DNA of 43,610 bases from Streptomyces anandii JCM 4720 (GTDB lineage Bacteria; Actinomycetota; Actinomycetes; Streptomycetales; Streptomycetaceae): the NCBI RefSeq assembly GCF_014650655.1, contig NZ_BMVJ01000011.1, positions 29,836 through 73,445 on the forward strand, given 5' to 3'. The first letter of the stretch is position 1. Each line of letters starts with the position of its first letter. Below are positions 16,454 through 24,273 of this stretch, in pieces. The notes below the pieces were generated by a model, which was not told where the DNA came from, searched no databases, and saw nothing but the letters and a program-made list of their open reading frames with translations. The translations under genes and the position numbers were made by a program.

Positions 16454-17154
16454 GCCGGCGCCCCCATGGCGACGCGCAGCGCCGCGATGCCGCGGGAGCC
16501 GTACGCCTTGACCGAACCCAGCGATATCCCCAGCGTCTCGGCGACCTGCGCCTCGGTCATGTCCGCGAAGTAGCGCAGCACGAGCACCTCGCGCTGGCGG
16601 CGCTGCAGGCCCTTCATCGCCTTGATCAGGGAGTCCCGCTCCAGCTGGTCGTAGGCGCCCTCCTCCGCGCTCGCCATGTCCGGCATCGGCTTGGACAGCA
16701 GCTTGAGGCCGAGGATGCGGCGGCGCAGGGCCGAGCGGGAGAGATTGACGACCGTCTGACGCAGGTAGGCGAGCGTCTTCTCGGGGTCGCGGACGCGTTT
16801 GCGGGCCGAGTGGACGCGGATGAAGGCCTCCTGCACGACGTCCTCGCAGGAGGCGGTGTCGTCCAGGAGCAGCGCGGCCAGGCCCAGCAGCGAGCGGTAG
16901 TGCGCCCGGTAGGTCTCGGTCAGGTGGTCGACGGTGGTGCCGGCCGCCACGGTCTCCTCGGCGCCGTCACGCTGGTTCGGGATGCGGGCGGGCCGCGCTG
17001 CGGGCATCGGCGCGATCACCGGCATGCCGCCGGGCGCGACGCGCATGCGCGGGCGGTGCGCCGCGCGGGGCGGCCTGAGGGCCGTGCCGCGGGCCGCCGC
17101 TGGGGGTACCCCCCGCTCGAAGAGGCTGGGGGAGAAGTCGAGAACCTCTGCCAC
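16450..17154 (-). CDS. SigE-family ECF sigma factor
   Basis: The 234-residue protein has an 80-residue Ala/Pro/Arg-rich N-terminal extension, then sigma region 2 (from about VDHLTETYRAHYRSLL through LAYLRQTVVNLSRS) and region 4 (QREVLVLRYFADMTEAQVAE, helix-turn-helix GISLGSVKAYGSRG). The start is GTG 17154 without a convincing ribosome site. Internal ATGs would shorten only the low-complexity extension, so the true N-terminus is uncertain. It is coupled by a 4-bp overlap to the membrane protein gene. An 8-bp inverted repeat at 17198-17222 lies in its promoter region. Confidence 0.85.
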   Translation of the reverse strand: MAEVLDFSPSLFERGVPPAAARGTALRPPRAAHRPRMRVAPGGMPVIAPMPAARPARIPNQRDGAEETVAAGTTVDHLTETYRAHYRSLLGLAALLLDDTASCEDVVQEAFIRVHSARKRVRDPEKTLAYLRQTVVNLSRSALRRRILGLKLLSKPMPDMASAEEGAYDQLERDSLIKAMKGLQRRQREVLVLRYFADMTEAQVAETLGISLGSVKAYGSRGIAALRVAMGAPA

Positions 17155-17197
17155 GCCAGTTGGACACGTCTGCCCCCGCCGGGGTTGTACGCGCCGG

Positions 17198-17222
17198 GCG
17201 TCACTTTCGCGTCGAGTGACGC
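17198..17222. promoter_or_regulatory. Inverted repeat upstream of sigma gene
   Basis: GCGTCACT (17198-17205) and AGTGACGC (17215-17222) are perfect 8-bp arms separated by nine bases, 44 bases before the sigma gene start. They could be an operator or part of an autoregulated promoter. The wider 448-bp gap (17155-17602) otherwise holds only the hairpin at 17373 and shows no convincing gene. Confidence 0.4.
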
Positions 17223-17372
17223 GTCCGACAACGTTCTCGCGGCAGGCGGCACTACGGACGGTGCCTCGGATGCCCTCATGCGTCCCGCTCTTCCCTTATG
17301 TCCTCATGGCCGGCAAGGGCGTCCCCACGCCCCGCCGCGTCCCCACGCCCCCGAAGGGCGACCGCAAAGACG

Positions 17373-17408
17373 CTCCCCGCCCTTCGCGCGGTTGCGAAGG
17401 ACGGGGAG
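17373..17408 (-). terminator. Terminator hairpin of ask-asd transcript
   Basis: The arms 17373-17387 and 17394-17408 pair over 14 of 15 positions (one C-A mismatch in the middle) around a six-base loop. It lies about 195 bases downstream of the asd stop on the minus strand and before the sigma promoter, as expected for the end of the aspartate-pathway operon. Confidence 0.6.
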
Positions 17409-17602
17409 GGAAATCTTCGGACGCCGAGGCGACATGGATCAAGTGGTCCGGACCAAGGCCCTCACCACTTCCGACCATATTTCTTACGTGAATCCTACAA
17501 ACATATCCGGCCAGGGCCAGGGGTTTTCCGCCGGTAACCCAGTGCTGCGACCGGAGTCACGCCTTCTGGGCCATCGGGGTCAGGCCCTCCCGGCCTCGGG
17601 AT

Positions 17603-18655
17603 TCACGCCATCTCAGCCGCCACCAGCTCCGCGATCTGCGCCGTGTTCAGCGCGGCGCCCTTGCGCAGGTTGTCGCCGCACACGAACAGCTCCAGCGCCG
17701 TCGGGTCGTCCAGCGCCCGGCGCACCCGCCCGACCCACGTCGGATCGGTGCCCACCACATCGGCGGGGGTGGGGAACTCGCCCGCGGCCGGGTCGTCGCA
17801 CAGCACCACACCGGGCGCCGTGGCGATGATCTCCCGCGCCTTGTCGACGGTGACCTCACCCTCGAAGCGGGCGTGCACGGTCAGGGAGTGGGTGGTGATC
17901 ACGGGCACCCGCACGCACGTCACGGCGACCGGGAGCTGGGGCATCCCGAGGATCTTGCGGGACTCGTCGCGCACCCGCATCTCCTGCGAGGACCAGCCCT
18001 CGTCGCACAGGGAGCCGGCCCACGGCACCACGTTCAGCGCGACCGGCTCGGGGAAGGGCCCGGTGTCGTCCCCGACCGCCCGCCGTACGTCACCCGGGTT
18101 GGTGCCCAGCTGGGTGCCCGCCACCAGGGACAGCTGCCGGCGCAGGGTCTCGATGCCCGCCTGCCCGGCCCCGCTCACCGCCTGGTAGGAGGAGACGACC
18201 AGCTCGCGCAGCCCGAACTCGGCGTGCAGCGCGCCCAGCGCCACGATCATGGTCAGGGTGGTGCAGTCGGGGCTGGCGACGATCCCGCGCGGGCGCCTGC
18301 GCAGCGCGGCCGGATTGACCTCGGGCACCACCAGCGGCACCTCGGGATCGCGGCGGAAGGCCGCGGAGTTGTCGACCACCACCGCGCCCCTGGCCACCGC
18401 GACGGGCGCCCACTGGGCCGCGACCTCCTCGGGGACGTCGAACAGGGCGATGTCCACCCCGTCGAAGGCGTCTTCGGCCAGCGCCCTCACCTCGACCTCC
18501 TCGCCGCGCACGGCCAGCTTGCGGCCGGCCGAGCGGGGCGAGGCGATCAGGCGGATGTCGCCCCAGATGTCCGCGCGCTGGGACAGGATCCGGAGCAGGA
18601 CCGTGCCGACGGCTCCGGTCGCTCCCACGACCGCGAGCGTCGGTCGGACGGTCAT
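17603..18655 (-). CDS. asd: Aspartate-semialdehyde dehydrogenase
   Basis: The 350-residue enzyme reduces aspartyl phosphate to aspartate semialdehyde with NADPH, the branch point to lysine/diaminopimelate, threonine and methionine. The NADP loop [10 protein letters not shown] is at 11-20, the active-site Cys is C131 in SPDCTTL, and the substrate-binding segment [10 protein letters not shown] is present. Length and motifs fit the actinobacterial form. The ATG at 18655 lies 76 bases after the aspartokinase stop on the same strand, so the two are probably co-transcribed. Confidence 0.96.
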   Translation of the reverse strand: MTVRPTLAVVGATGAVGTVLLRILSQRADIWGDIRLIASPRSAGRKLAVRGEEVEVRALAEDAFDGVDIALFDVPEEVAAQWAPVAVARGAVVVDNSAAFRRDPEVPLVVPEVNPAALRRRPRGIVASPDCTTLTMIVALGALHAEFGLRELVVSSYQAVSGAGQAGIETLRRQLSLVAGTQLGTNPGDVRRAVGDDTGPFPEPVALNVVPWAGSLCDEGWSSQEMRVRDESRKILGMPQLPVAVTCVRVPVITTHSLTVHARFEGEVTVDKAREIIATAPGVVLCDDPAAGEFPTPADVVGTDPTWVGRVRRALDDPTALELFVCGDNLRKGAALNTAQIAELVAAEMA

Positions 18656-18731
18656 CGTCGTACGCCTCCGCCGCGAGCGGCGGCGATCGCACGCCGCCGG
18701 GAAGCGTGACGCGGGGCGCGCCGGGGGACGG

Positions 18732-20009
18732 TCATCGTCCGGTGCCGCCGTAGACGACTGCCTCGTCGCTGTCGGAGTCGAGACCGAAGGCGGTGTGCAC
18801 GGCGCGCACGGCCTCCGGCACGTCGTCCTTGCGGGTGACCACCGAGATGCGGATCTCGGAGGTCGAGATCAGCTCGATGTTCACGCCCGCGTCGGAGAGC
18901 GCGGTGAAGAAGTCCGCGGTGACGCCCGGGTTGGTCTTCATGCCCGCGCCGACGAGGGAGATCTTGCCGATCTGGTCGTCGTAGCGCAGGGAGTCGAAGC
19001 CGATGCCGGAGCGGTTCTTCTCCAGTGCGTCGATGGCCTTGCGGCCCTCGCTCTTGGGCAGCGTGAAGGAGATGTCCGTCAGGCCGGTGGCGGCGGCGGA
19101 CACGTTCTGCACGACCATGTCGATGTTGATCTCGGCGTCGGCGATGGTCCGGAAGATGGAGGCGGCCTCGCCGGGCTTGTCGGGCACGCCGACCACCGTG
19201 ATCTTGGCCTCGGAGGTGTCGTGCGCGACACCGGAGATGATGGCCTGCTCCACCTGCTCGTCCCCTTGCTCGATCGGCTCGCTGCTGACCCACGTGCCCT
19301 GCAGCCCGCTGAAGGAGGAGCGGACGTGGATCGGGATGTTGTACCGGCGTGCGTACTCCACACAGCGGTGGAGCAGCACCTTGGAGCCGGACGCGGCCAG
19401 CTCCAGCATGTCCTCGAAGGAGATCCAGTCGATCTTCCGGGCCTTCTTCACCACGCGCGGGTCGGCGGTGAACACGCCGTCGACGTCGGTGTAGATCTCG
19501 CAGACCTCGGCGTCGAGTGCGGCGGCCAGTGCGACGGCGGTCGTGTCCGAGCCACCGCGGCCGAGGGTGGTGATGTCCTTCTTGTCCTGGCTGACGCCCT
19601 GGAAACCGGCGACGATGGCGATGTTGCCCTCGTCCAGCGCGGTGCGGATGCGGCCCGGCGTGACGTCGATGATCCGCGCTTTGTTGTGGACCGAGTCGGT
19701 GATGACACCTGCCTGGCTGCCGGTGAACGACTGGGCCTTGTGCCCCAGGTTTTTGATCGCCATGGCCAGCAGTGCCATGGAGATCCGCTCTCCGGCGGTC
19801 AGCAGCATGTCGAGCTCGCGCCCGGCAGGCATCGGGGAAACCTGCTCGGCGAGATCGATCAGCTCGTCCGTCGTGTCGCCCATCGCGGAAACGACGACGA
19901 CAACGTCGTTGCCGTTCTTCTTCGCTTCCACGATCCGCTTGGCGACGCGCTTGATGCCCTCGGCATCGGCTACGGAGGAGCCTCCGTACTTCTGCACGAC
20001 AAGGCCCAC
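18732..20009 (-). CDS. ask: Aspartokinase
   Basis: The 425-residue enzyme phosphorylates aspartate, the first step of the aspartate family pathway. It starts at GTG 20009 with GAGGAG six bases upstream. The kinase signature KYGGSSV is at residues 7-13, the substrate loops include [11 protein letters not shown], and two ACT domains in the C-terminal 160 residues carry the lysine/threonine feedback site. In related actinobacteria an internal start gives a separate regulatory beta subunit; I did not identify that start here. It pairs with asd downstream. Confidence 0.95.
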   Translation of the reverse strand: MGLVVQKYGGSSVADAEGIKRVAKRIVEAKKNGNDVVVVVSAMGDTTDELIDLAEQVSPMPAGRELDMLLTAGERISMALLAMAIKNLGHKAQSFTGSQAGVITDSVHNKARIIDVTPGRIRTALDEGNIAIVAGFQGVSQDKKDITTLGRGGSDTTAVALAAALDAEVCEIYTDVDGVFTADPRVVKKARKIDWISFEDMLELAASGSKVLLHRCVEYARRYNIPIHVRSSFSGLQGTWVSSEPIEQGDEQVEQAIISGVAHDTSEAKITVVGVPDKPGEAASIFRTIADAEINIDMVVQNVSAAATGLTDISFTLPKSEGRKAIDALEKNRSGIGFDSLRYDDQIGKISLVGAGMKTNPGVTADFFTALSDAGVNIELISTSEIRISVVTRKDDVPEAVRAVHTAFGLDSDSDEAVVYGGTGR

Positions 20010-20037
20010 GTGCGCTCCTCGCTCAGTCCGTGTTCTG

Positions 20038-20075
20038 CCGCACATACGCAGCTGCGGTGCGGTCGGCTCAGTCTA
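20038..20075 (-). promoter_or_regulatory. Candidate ask promoter and 5' hairpin
   Basis: On the minus strand TAGACT (complement of 20070-20075) is a good -10 element. The start of transcription would fall near 20063, and the first 25 bases of RNA could fold through CCGCAC/GTGCGG arms (20057-20062 and 20038-20043). No convincing -35 box was seen. The 178-bp gap to the DUF397 gene holds nothing else that I recognise. Confidence 0.4.
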
Positions 20076-20187
20076 TCGAGCGCCCGGATTTCCCCTCCGC
20101 GATGTCGCATCGTGAGATGACCGGACGCCCCTTGCTCAGCACGGCTCATGCCCAGCCCCACCGCCGCCACTCGAAACGTGCGCGGGG

Positions 20188-20373
20188 TCACACGGCCGGC
20201 CCACCGACCAGGGAAACGAACGCCCTCCAGGCGGAGGCGGTGACACGGAGCCGGGGACCGGCGGGAATCTTGGAGTCCCGGACGTGGATGGCGGCGGAGA
20301 GGGCCACCTCGACGCAGGCACCGCCCTCGTTGTCGCTATGGCTGGACTTGAACCACTTCAGCCGTTCACTCAC
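20188..20373 (-). CDS. DUF397 domain protein
   Basis: The 61-residue protein shows the DUF397 pattern: KWFKSSHSDNEGGACVEVA, then VRDSK and a C-terminal AWRAFVSLV. These small proteins are encoded next to XRE/DUF5753 regulators throughout Streptomyces and are thought to act with them, perhaps in toxin-antitoxin-like or developmental control. Its GTG start overlaps the regulator stop by eight bases (GTGAGTGA). Confidence 0.9.
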   Translation of the reverse strand: MSERLKWFKSSHSDNEGGACVEVALSAAIHVRDSKIPAGPRLRVTASAWRAFVSLVGGPAV

Positions 20374-21175
20374 GCTGATCCACCATCCGCTCGACGAAAC
20401 GGGCCGACTCGTCGGGATCGAGAGCCTGTGTGCGGATCATGCTAAGCCGCTCGGTCACGCGGCTGACAACCCCCGGATCGGTCGAAAGCTGGCTGGCGAA
20501 CGGGCCTTCCGTGAAAGCGAATCGCTCATGGTCACTCGTCTCCAGCAGCACCATGGGCCCGATGAGCGCGTCGCTGAAGGCTCGCCCGAAGGGCAGGACC
20601 TGCACCACGACATTGCGCATCCGGGACACCTCCAGCAGGCGGCGCAGCTGTCCGCCGTCCGCCAACGGGCTGCGCAGTACGGCCTCATAGAGAACGAAGC
20701 TCAGGCCGACCGGGGGCTTCGGCTCAGTGAAGATCGCCTGCCGGTCCATACGTGCGGCGACCCGCTCCTCCACCGTCTCCTCGTCCAGGGGCGGGATACG
20801 GTTGTCGATGAGCGCCCGCGCGTACTGCTGCGTCTGCAACAACCCGGGGACGAGCGAGATCTCGTACCACCAGATACTGGTCGCTTCCCGCTCCCGCGCG
20901 ATGAAGTCCTGAGCCCGCGCCGAGTACCGCTCCCGGTCCAGGAACGGCTTCGCCGCACTCAACATCCCCTGCGCACCGCACAGCTCGTCCGCCACGTCCA
21001 GCACGCGCGAGGTCGGCCGGCGTACCCCGCGCTCCATCGAGGCGATGGTCTCCGGGGAGTAGTTGGCGGCGGAGGCCAGCCTCTCCCGGGTGACGTCCGC
21101 CTTCGCGCGCCAGCGCTTCAACTGGTCGCCGCCGTAACGCCACGCGGCGGGCGGCTGGTTGTTCTCACCGGACAC
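20366..21175 (-). CDS. XRE-family regulator with DUF5753 domain
   Basis: The 269-residue protein has an N-terminal helix-turn-helix (about 13-65, including LASAANYSPETIASMERG) and a C-terminal DUF5753 domain (about 90-265, with YEISLVPGLLQTQQYARA and PFGRAFSDALIGP). I prefer GTG 21175, which has GGAGG about seven bases upstream; GTG 21184 touches that ribosome site and is less likely. It is divergent from the three-gene cassette that starts near 21291, so it may repress itself and that cassette. Together with the DUF397 gene it looks like a mobile regulatory pair added to the ask locus. Confidence 0.88.
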   Translation of the reverse strand: MSGENNQPPAAWRYGGDQLKRWRAKADVTRERLASAANYSPETIASMERGVRRPTSRVLDVADELCGAQGMLSAAKPFLDRERYSARAQDFIAREREATSIWWYEISLVPGLLQTQQYARALIDNRIPPLDEETVEERVAARMDRQAIFTEPKPPVGLSFVLYEAVLRSPLADGGQLRRLLEVSRMRNVVVQVLPFGRAFSDALIGPMVLLETSDHERFAFTEGPFASQLSTDPGVVSRVTERLSMIRTQALDPDESARFVERMVDQRE

Positions 21176-21290
21176 GGCATCCACCTCCGCGACCGAATGT
21201 AACCGACCATTTCCACTGTGTGCCTTGTGATCATCCGAGTTGTCCTACGCTGGCTGGTCAGGCACGCGCGTGGGGATCGGGGGACGAGCG
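21176..21290. promoter_or_regulatory. Divergent promoter region of XRE gene and cassette
   Basis: This 115-bp region is less GC-rich than its surroundings. For the plus strand TACGCT (21246-21251) is a good -10 element with TTGTGA or CTTGTG about 15-16 bases upstream as a possible -35 box, placing transcription start near 21258. TGATCA in GTGATCATC is a short palindrome inside the spacer that a regulator could contact. Confidence 0.45.
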
Positions 21291-21917
21291 TTGATCGTGC
21301 AATGGTGCGTGAAGGGGATGTCGCTCCCGGACGACGGTGCCGCGAGGGAGCTGATCGACAGCAGCATCGGGATCACCTGCAACTGGTGGAGGAAGATCAA
21401 GCACCTGCCGCGCAAGGAGGTCGCCTCGAAACTGACCGCGCAGAACCTCAATCTGCACGTCAACCATTTCGAGGACATCGACCCCGCTACGGGGGAGCCG
21501 TTCTGCGAGGAGACCCCGTTCATCTCGCTTTCGTGCGGAACGGTGGAGCGGGAGACTGCGGCGAAGACCAACTTCGTGCACACCGCCCGGCACACCGCCC
21601 TGTGGTTCGGAACCCGCTTCGGGCAGGAGCCGGTGGCCTATCTCTACTTCTGCTGGGTCATCCTGGCCCCCCGTTCCGCCGTGGCCGTGGAGGGCGTCGC
21701 CGAGGAGGTCCGGGACCTGAACACCTACCGCAGATACTCGCCGTACCAGACCGAGGGCGAGGTCGCCGCGAAGATCGTCGTGCCCGCGAATCAGATCAAC
21801 CGGTGCGAGAAGTGGGAGTGGGACCGCGAGAACAGGTCGATCCGGCGGGCCTGGACCCACCCCAACCCCGGGTTCGTGCCGCCCGAAGCGCTGAGCAACG
21901 TCAGGGAGATGCTCTGA
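21291..21917 (+). CDS. Unknown protein, possible ADP-ribosyltransferase-like fold
   Basis: The first cassette gene encodes about 208 residues from TTG 21291, which follows GGGGGA at good spacing and lies after the predicted promoter. GTG 21270 or 21297 are alternatives, and TTG 21240 lies upstream of the predicted transcription start. Seen motifs are NHFEDIDPATG, TPFISLSCGTVER (about 75-87), AYLYFCWVILAP, VAEEVRDLNTYRRYS and YQTEGEVAAKIVVPANQI (about 152-169). A strand ending in FISLS followed later by an acidic ExE pair before a valine-rich strand resembles the S and E elements of ADP-ribosyltransferases, but I cannot assign the first Arg/His, so the fold is a guess. No signal peptide or membrane helix. 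One base separates it from the next gene. Confidence 0.6.
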   Translation: MIVQWCVKGMSLPDDGAARELIDSSIGITCNWWRKIKHLPRKEVASKLTAQNLNLHVNHFEDIDPATGEPFCEETPFISLSCGTVERETAAKTNFVHTARHTALWFGTRFGQEPVAYLYFCWVILAPRSAVAVEGVAEEVRDLNTYRRYSPYQTEGEVAAKIVVPANQINRCEKWEWDRENRSIRRAWTHPNPGFVPPEALSNVREML

Positions 21918-21918
21918 T

Positions 21919-22962
21919 ATGGCGTCCCCACCACCCCGACCGCTGGGGCTCGAAGCCGACCGGGTGAGGGGGGCGGCCGATTTCCACGAGGCATACGGGC
22001 GCCTCGTGCAGCCGGCCGACGGGGAGGACGGTGACTTCGAGGCCCTCGTCGAGGCCGCGTCGGCCTACCGCCTCGCGGGACAGTGGCGGTTGCTGGTCGA
22101 ACGGGACGCCGGAATCGAACTGCTGCTCCACGCCGCCTCGCTGTTCTCCCGGGCCGGACTCACGTACGGCGCCTACCTCGCAGCCTCACTGGCACCGGAC
22201 ATGCATCGCGACCGGCTCGGCCCCTGGACGGAACGACTGCTGCGGACCGCCGGACAGCGGCACGGAGAAAACGAGCTCAGGGTCTTGCTCGGCTTGGAGG
22301 AGCACCGGCCGGACCCGATCCTGGGCCACGTCCAGCAGCAGACCTATCTGCTGCTGGCCTGTGCCGGGCTCGCCTCGCCCGGCAGCGCACGGGCGAACGA
22401 GCTCCGCTCCTTCGCCACCGAGTCACCGCACCTGAACGGCGTCGTCCCCGTGGGGTCGATGGCCGTGCCGGTGCGGACGTTCTGGGGGCTGGCACTGGAC
22501 ATGCTCTCCCCCCGGGACGGGCGCGCCGCCCGAGCGTACGCCGGCACCCTCGCCGAGCTGTCCCGCGCCTACGCCAGGACGGTGAACCTCGCCATGGCCA
22601 ACACCCTGACCTGGTCCAACGCCGCGACCCCGATCGACGTCGTGGACCTGGACCTGGTCGGCGCGATGGCGATGGGCGTGAAGCACTTCGGTGCGGACCG
22701 CATGCGGGACCTGCTGAGTGCCACCCGGCTGCCCGACGTGGCCCTGGTGCCGCTGGATCTCGGCATGGAGGTGGCGGACTGGGACCTGGCGCCACCGGAC
22801 GGGCCGCATCCGAGGCGGGATGGTCTGCGTCCACAGGATGCCGGGCTGGGGGTGGACGACCTGCCTGGACCGGAGGACCTGCCCGGGCCCGGCGACCTGC
22901 CCGGGCCGGATGACCCGCCCAGCCCGGACGACCCGCGTGGGCCGGACCTGGGAGGCCTGTGA
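21919..22962 (+). CDS. Unknown helical protein with acidic Pro-rich tail
   Basis: I do not recognise this 347-residue protein. Residues 1-300 look all-helical, with TPR-like character in ALVEAASAYRLAGQW and LLHAASLFSRAGLTYGAYLA. Residues from about 303 are low-complexity Asp/Pro/Gly repeats (DLPGPEDLPGPGDLPGPDD). No membrane helix is seen, although PIDVVDLDLVGAMAMGV is fairly hydrophobic. The ATG follows the previous stop by one base, with GGGAGA upstream, and the gene's stop shares a base with the next ATG. Such coupling suggests a fixed-ratio complex. A scaffold or partner role between the other two products is the simplest inference. Confidence 0.65.
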   Translation: MASPPPRPLGLEADRVRGAADFHEAYGRLVQPADGEDGDFEALVEAASAYRLAGQWRLLVERDAGIELLLHAASLFSRAGLTYGAYLAASLAPDMHRDRLGPWTERLLRTAGQRHGENELRVLLGLEEHRPDPILGHVQQQTYLLLACAGLASPGSARANELRSFATESPHLNGVVPVGSMAVPVRTFWGLALDMLSPRDGRAARAYAGTLAELSRAYARTVNLAMANTLTWSNAATPIDVVDLDLVGAMAMGVKHFGADRMRDLLSATRLPDVALVPLDLGMEVADWDLAPPDGPHPRRDGLRPQDAGLGVDDLPGPEDLPGPGDLPGPDDPPSPDDPRGPDLGGL

Positions 22963-23621
22963 TGCGCGACGCGACAGAGCTGATCCGCGCGCTGACCGGC
23001 CTGGCATGGCCCGTGTTCGCCGCCTGGGTGGTGTGGAAGCTGCTTCCGGACATCCGGGACATCGTCAGGAACCGGGCCTTCAGCCTCAAGGTCGGCAACA
23101 ACGAATTGACGGTCCAGCAGTTCACGGACCAGGTCGTCGAGACCACCGCGGAACTCCAGCGGCACATCGCGGCCCGGGCCGAGCCGCCCCCGCCCGGGCG
23201 GGAGCCGGAACCGCAGTCGCGTCGCGTCCTGCGCAGGATCCTGTGGGTCGATGACACGCCCGCCAACAACGCCTACCAGGTCGGCCAGTTACAGGCGATG
23301 GGTGTGGAGGTCGTACAGGCCCGGTCCACGAGTGAGGGTCTCGGGGCCCTGCGCAGGGCACCGCACCCCTTCGACGCAGTGATCTCCGACATGGGCCGCG
23401 CCGAGGCCGACGGTTTCGACCCCGACGCCGGGCTGACGCTGATCCGGAAGATGCGCGAGTCCGGCGACACGACTCCGGTGTTCGTCTACTACGGCGGCGC
23501 GAACGCGGCAGCCCGCCGGGAGCAGGTGGCCGCCGCCGGAGGCGACGGCATCACCCATTCCCCGACGGAGCTGTTCGCGCTGCTGGGGCAGGTGGGCCGG
23601 TTCCCGAAGGCTGCTACTTGA
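22962..23621 (+). CDS. Membrane-anchored degenerate receiver-domain protein
   Basis: The 219-residue protein has one N-terminal membrane helix (about 8-28), a short coiled linker (QQFTDQVVETTAELQRHIAAR), a Pro-rich hinge and a response-regulator receiver domain from about residue 90. The acidic pair is D97-D98 in ILWVDDTPANN and the phospho-acceptor position is D143 in VISDMG. The conserved Thr/Ser is replaced in FVYYGG and the conserved Lys in GITHSP, so normal phosphorylation switching is doubtful. ATG 22962 is favoured over GTG 22959 by the GGAGG six bases before it. Leu110 is encoded by TTA. The stop overlaps that of the convergent DUF5063 gene by eight bases. Confidence 0.82.
   Translation: MRDATELIRALTGLAWPVFAAWVVWKLLPDIRDIVRNRAFSLKVGNNELTVQQFTDQVVETTAELQRHIAARAEPPPPGREPEPQSRRVLRRILWVDDTPANNAYQVGQLQAMGVEVVQARSTSEGLGALRRAPHPFDAVISDMGRAEADGFDPDAGLTLIRKMRESGDTTPVFVYYGGANAAARREQVAAAGGDGITHSPTELFALLGQVGRFPKAAT
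23289..23291 (+). other. In-frame TTA (bldA-type) leucine codon
   Basis: The codon for Leu110 of the receiver-domain protein is TTA. In Streptomyces this codon is read only by the bldA tRNA, which accumulates late in growth, and it is concentrated in accessory and developmental genes. By eye I found no other in-frame TTA in the genes called in this window. Confidence 0.85.
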
Positions 23622-24273
23622 CCGGGCCCATGCCCAGTGGGCCGCCGATTTCCTGGGCCATGACCTGGCCGGCCTCGAACTCCAGGGTGTCGTCGCCGAC
23701 GCCCTGGTCGGTGTCCAGGCCGTCCAGCTCGGCCAGGGGCTGGTTCAGGCGGACGTGGGCGACCAGGGACTGCAGGGCGCGCAGGGTGGCGGAGGCGGTC
23801 GAGCCCCAGTTGGAGAAGTAGGAGAACTGCCACCACCACAGGGCCTCGCTGGTGCGGCCCGCGCGGTAGTGGGCCATCCCGTGGCGCAGGTCGGCGACCA
23901 CGTCCGCCAGGTCGTCGGAGATGCGCGCGGGAACGGGGGCGCGGCGCGGCTCGTAGGGGTCGAAGACCTCGGAGTAGACGTCGATCGGCTCCAGCAGCCG
24001 GGCGAGGTTCTCACGGAGGATGTCCACGTCCTGCTCCGGGCCGGGGTCGGGCTCGTAGCGCTCGTCGGGCACGATGTCCTCGTGCGCGCCGAGCCGCCCG
24101 CCGGCCAGCAGCAGCTGGGACACCTCCAGCAGCAGGAAGGGCACCGCCGAGTCCGGCTCGTCGCCCTTGGCGACCTCGGTGACCGCGACCAGGAAGCTCT
24201 CGACCTGGTCGGCGATCTGCACCGCGAAGTCGTCCGGGTTCCGGCCGGTGGCGTGCAGCGTGGCGTCAGACAT
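23614..24273 (-). CDS. DUF5063 domain protein
   Basis: The 219-residue soluble protein shows the DUF5063 pattern: [20 protein letters not shown] near the start, [22 protein letters not shown] in the middle, and a Trp-rich [18 protein letters not shown] segment. Its function is unknown. It is found beside recR in many actinobacteria. Its start overlaps the recR stop by eight bases, so it is translated with recR. Its stop overlaps the end of the convergent receiver gene, which would put the two transcripts in antisense contact. Confidence 0.85.
   Translation of the reverse strand: MSDATLHATGRNPDDFAVQIADQVESFLVAVTEVAKGDEPDSAVPFLLLEVSQLLLAGGRLGAHEDIVPDERYEPDPGPEQDVDILRENLARLLEPIDVYSEVFDPYEPRRAPVPARISDDLADVVADLRHGMAHYRAGRTSEALWWWQFSYFSNWGSTASATLRALQSLVAHVRLNQPLAELDGLDTDQGVGDDTLEFEAGQVMAQEIGGPLGMGPVK

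Noticed and set aside
17155..17602. Short open frames between the sigma gene and asd
   Set aside because: They cross the terminator hairpin and inverted repeat, and none shows a ribosome site or a protein-like composition.
20366..21175. Apparent TTA codons in the XRE gene and in other minus-strand genes
   Set aside because: Each TTA string checked (in CGT TAC, GGT TAC and CTT AGC contexts) spans a codon boundary and is out of frame.
21240..21290. Longer start (TTG 21240) for the first cassette gene
   Set aside because: It lies upstream of the predicted transcription start and over the -10 element, and it has no ribosome site. TTG 21291 after GGGGGA is better.
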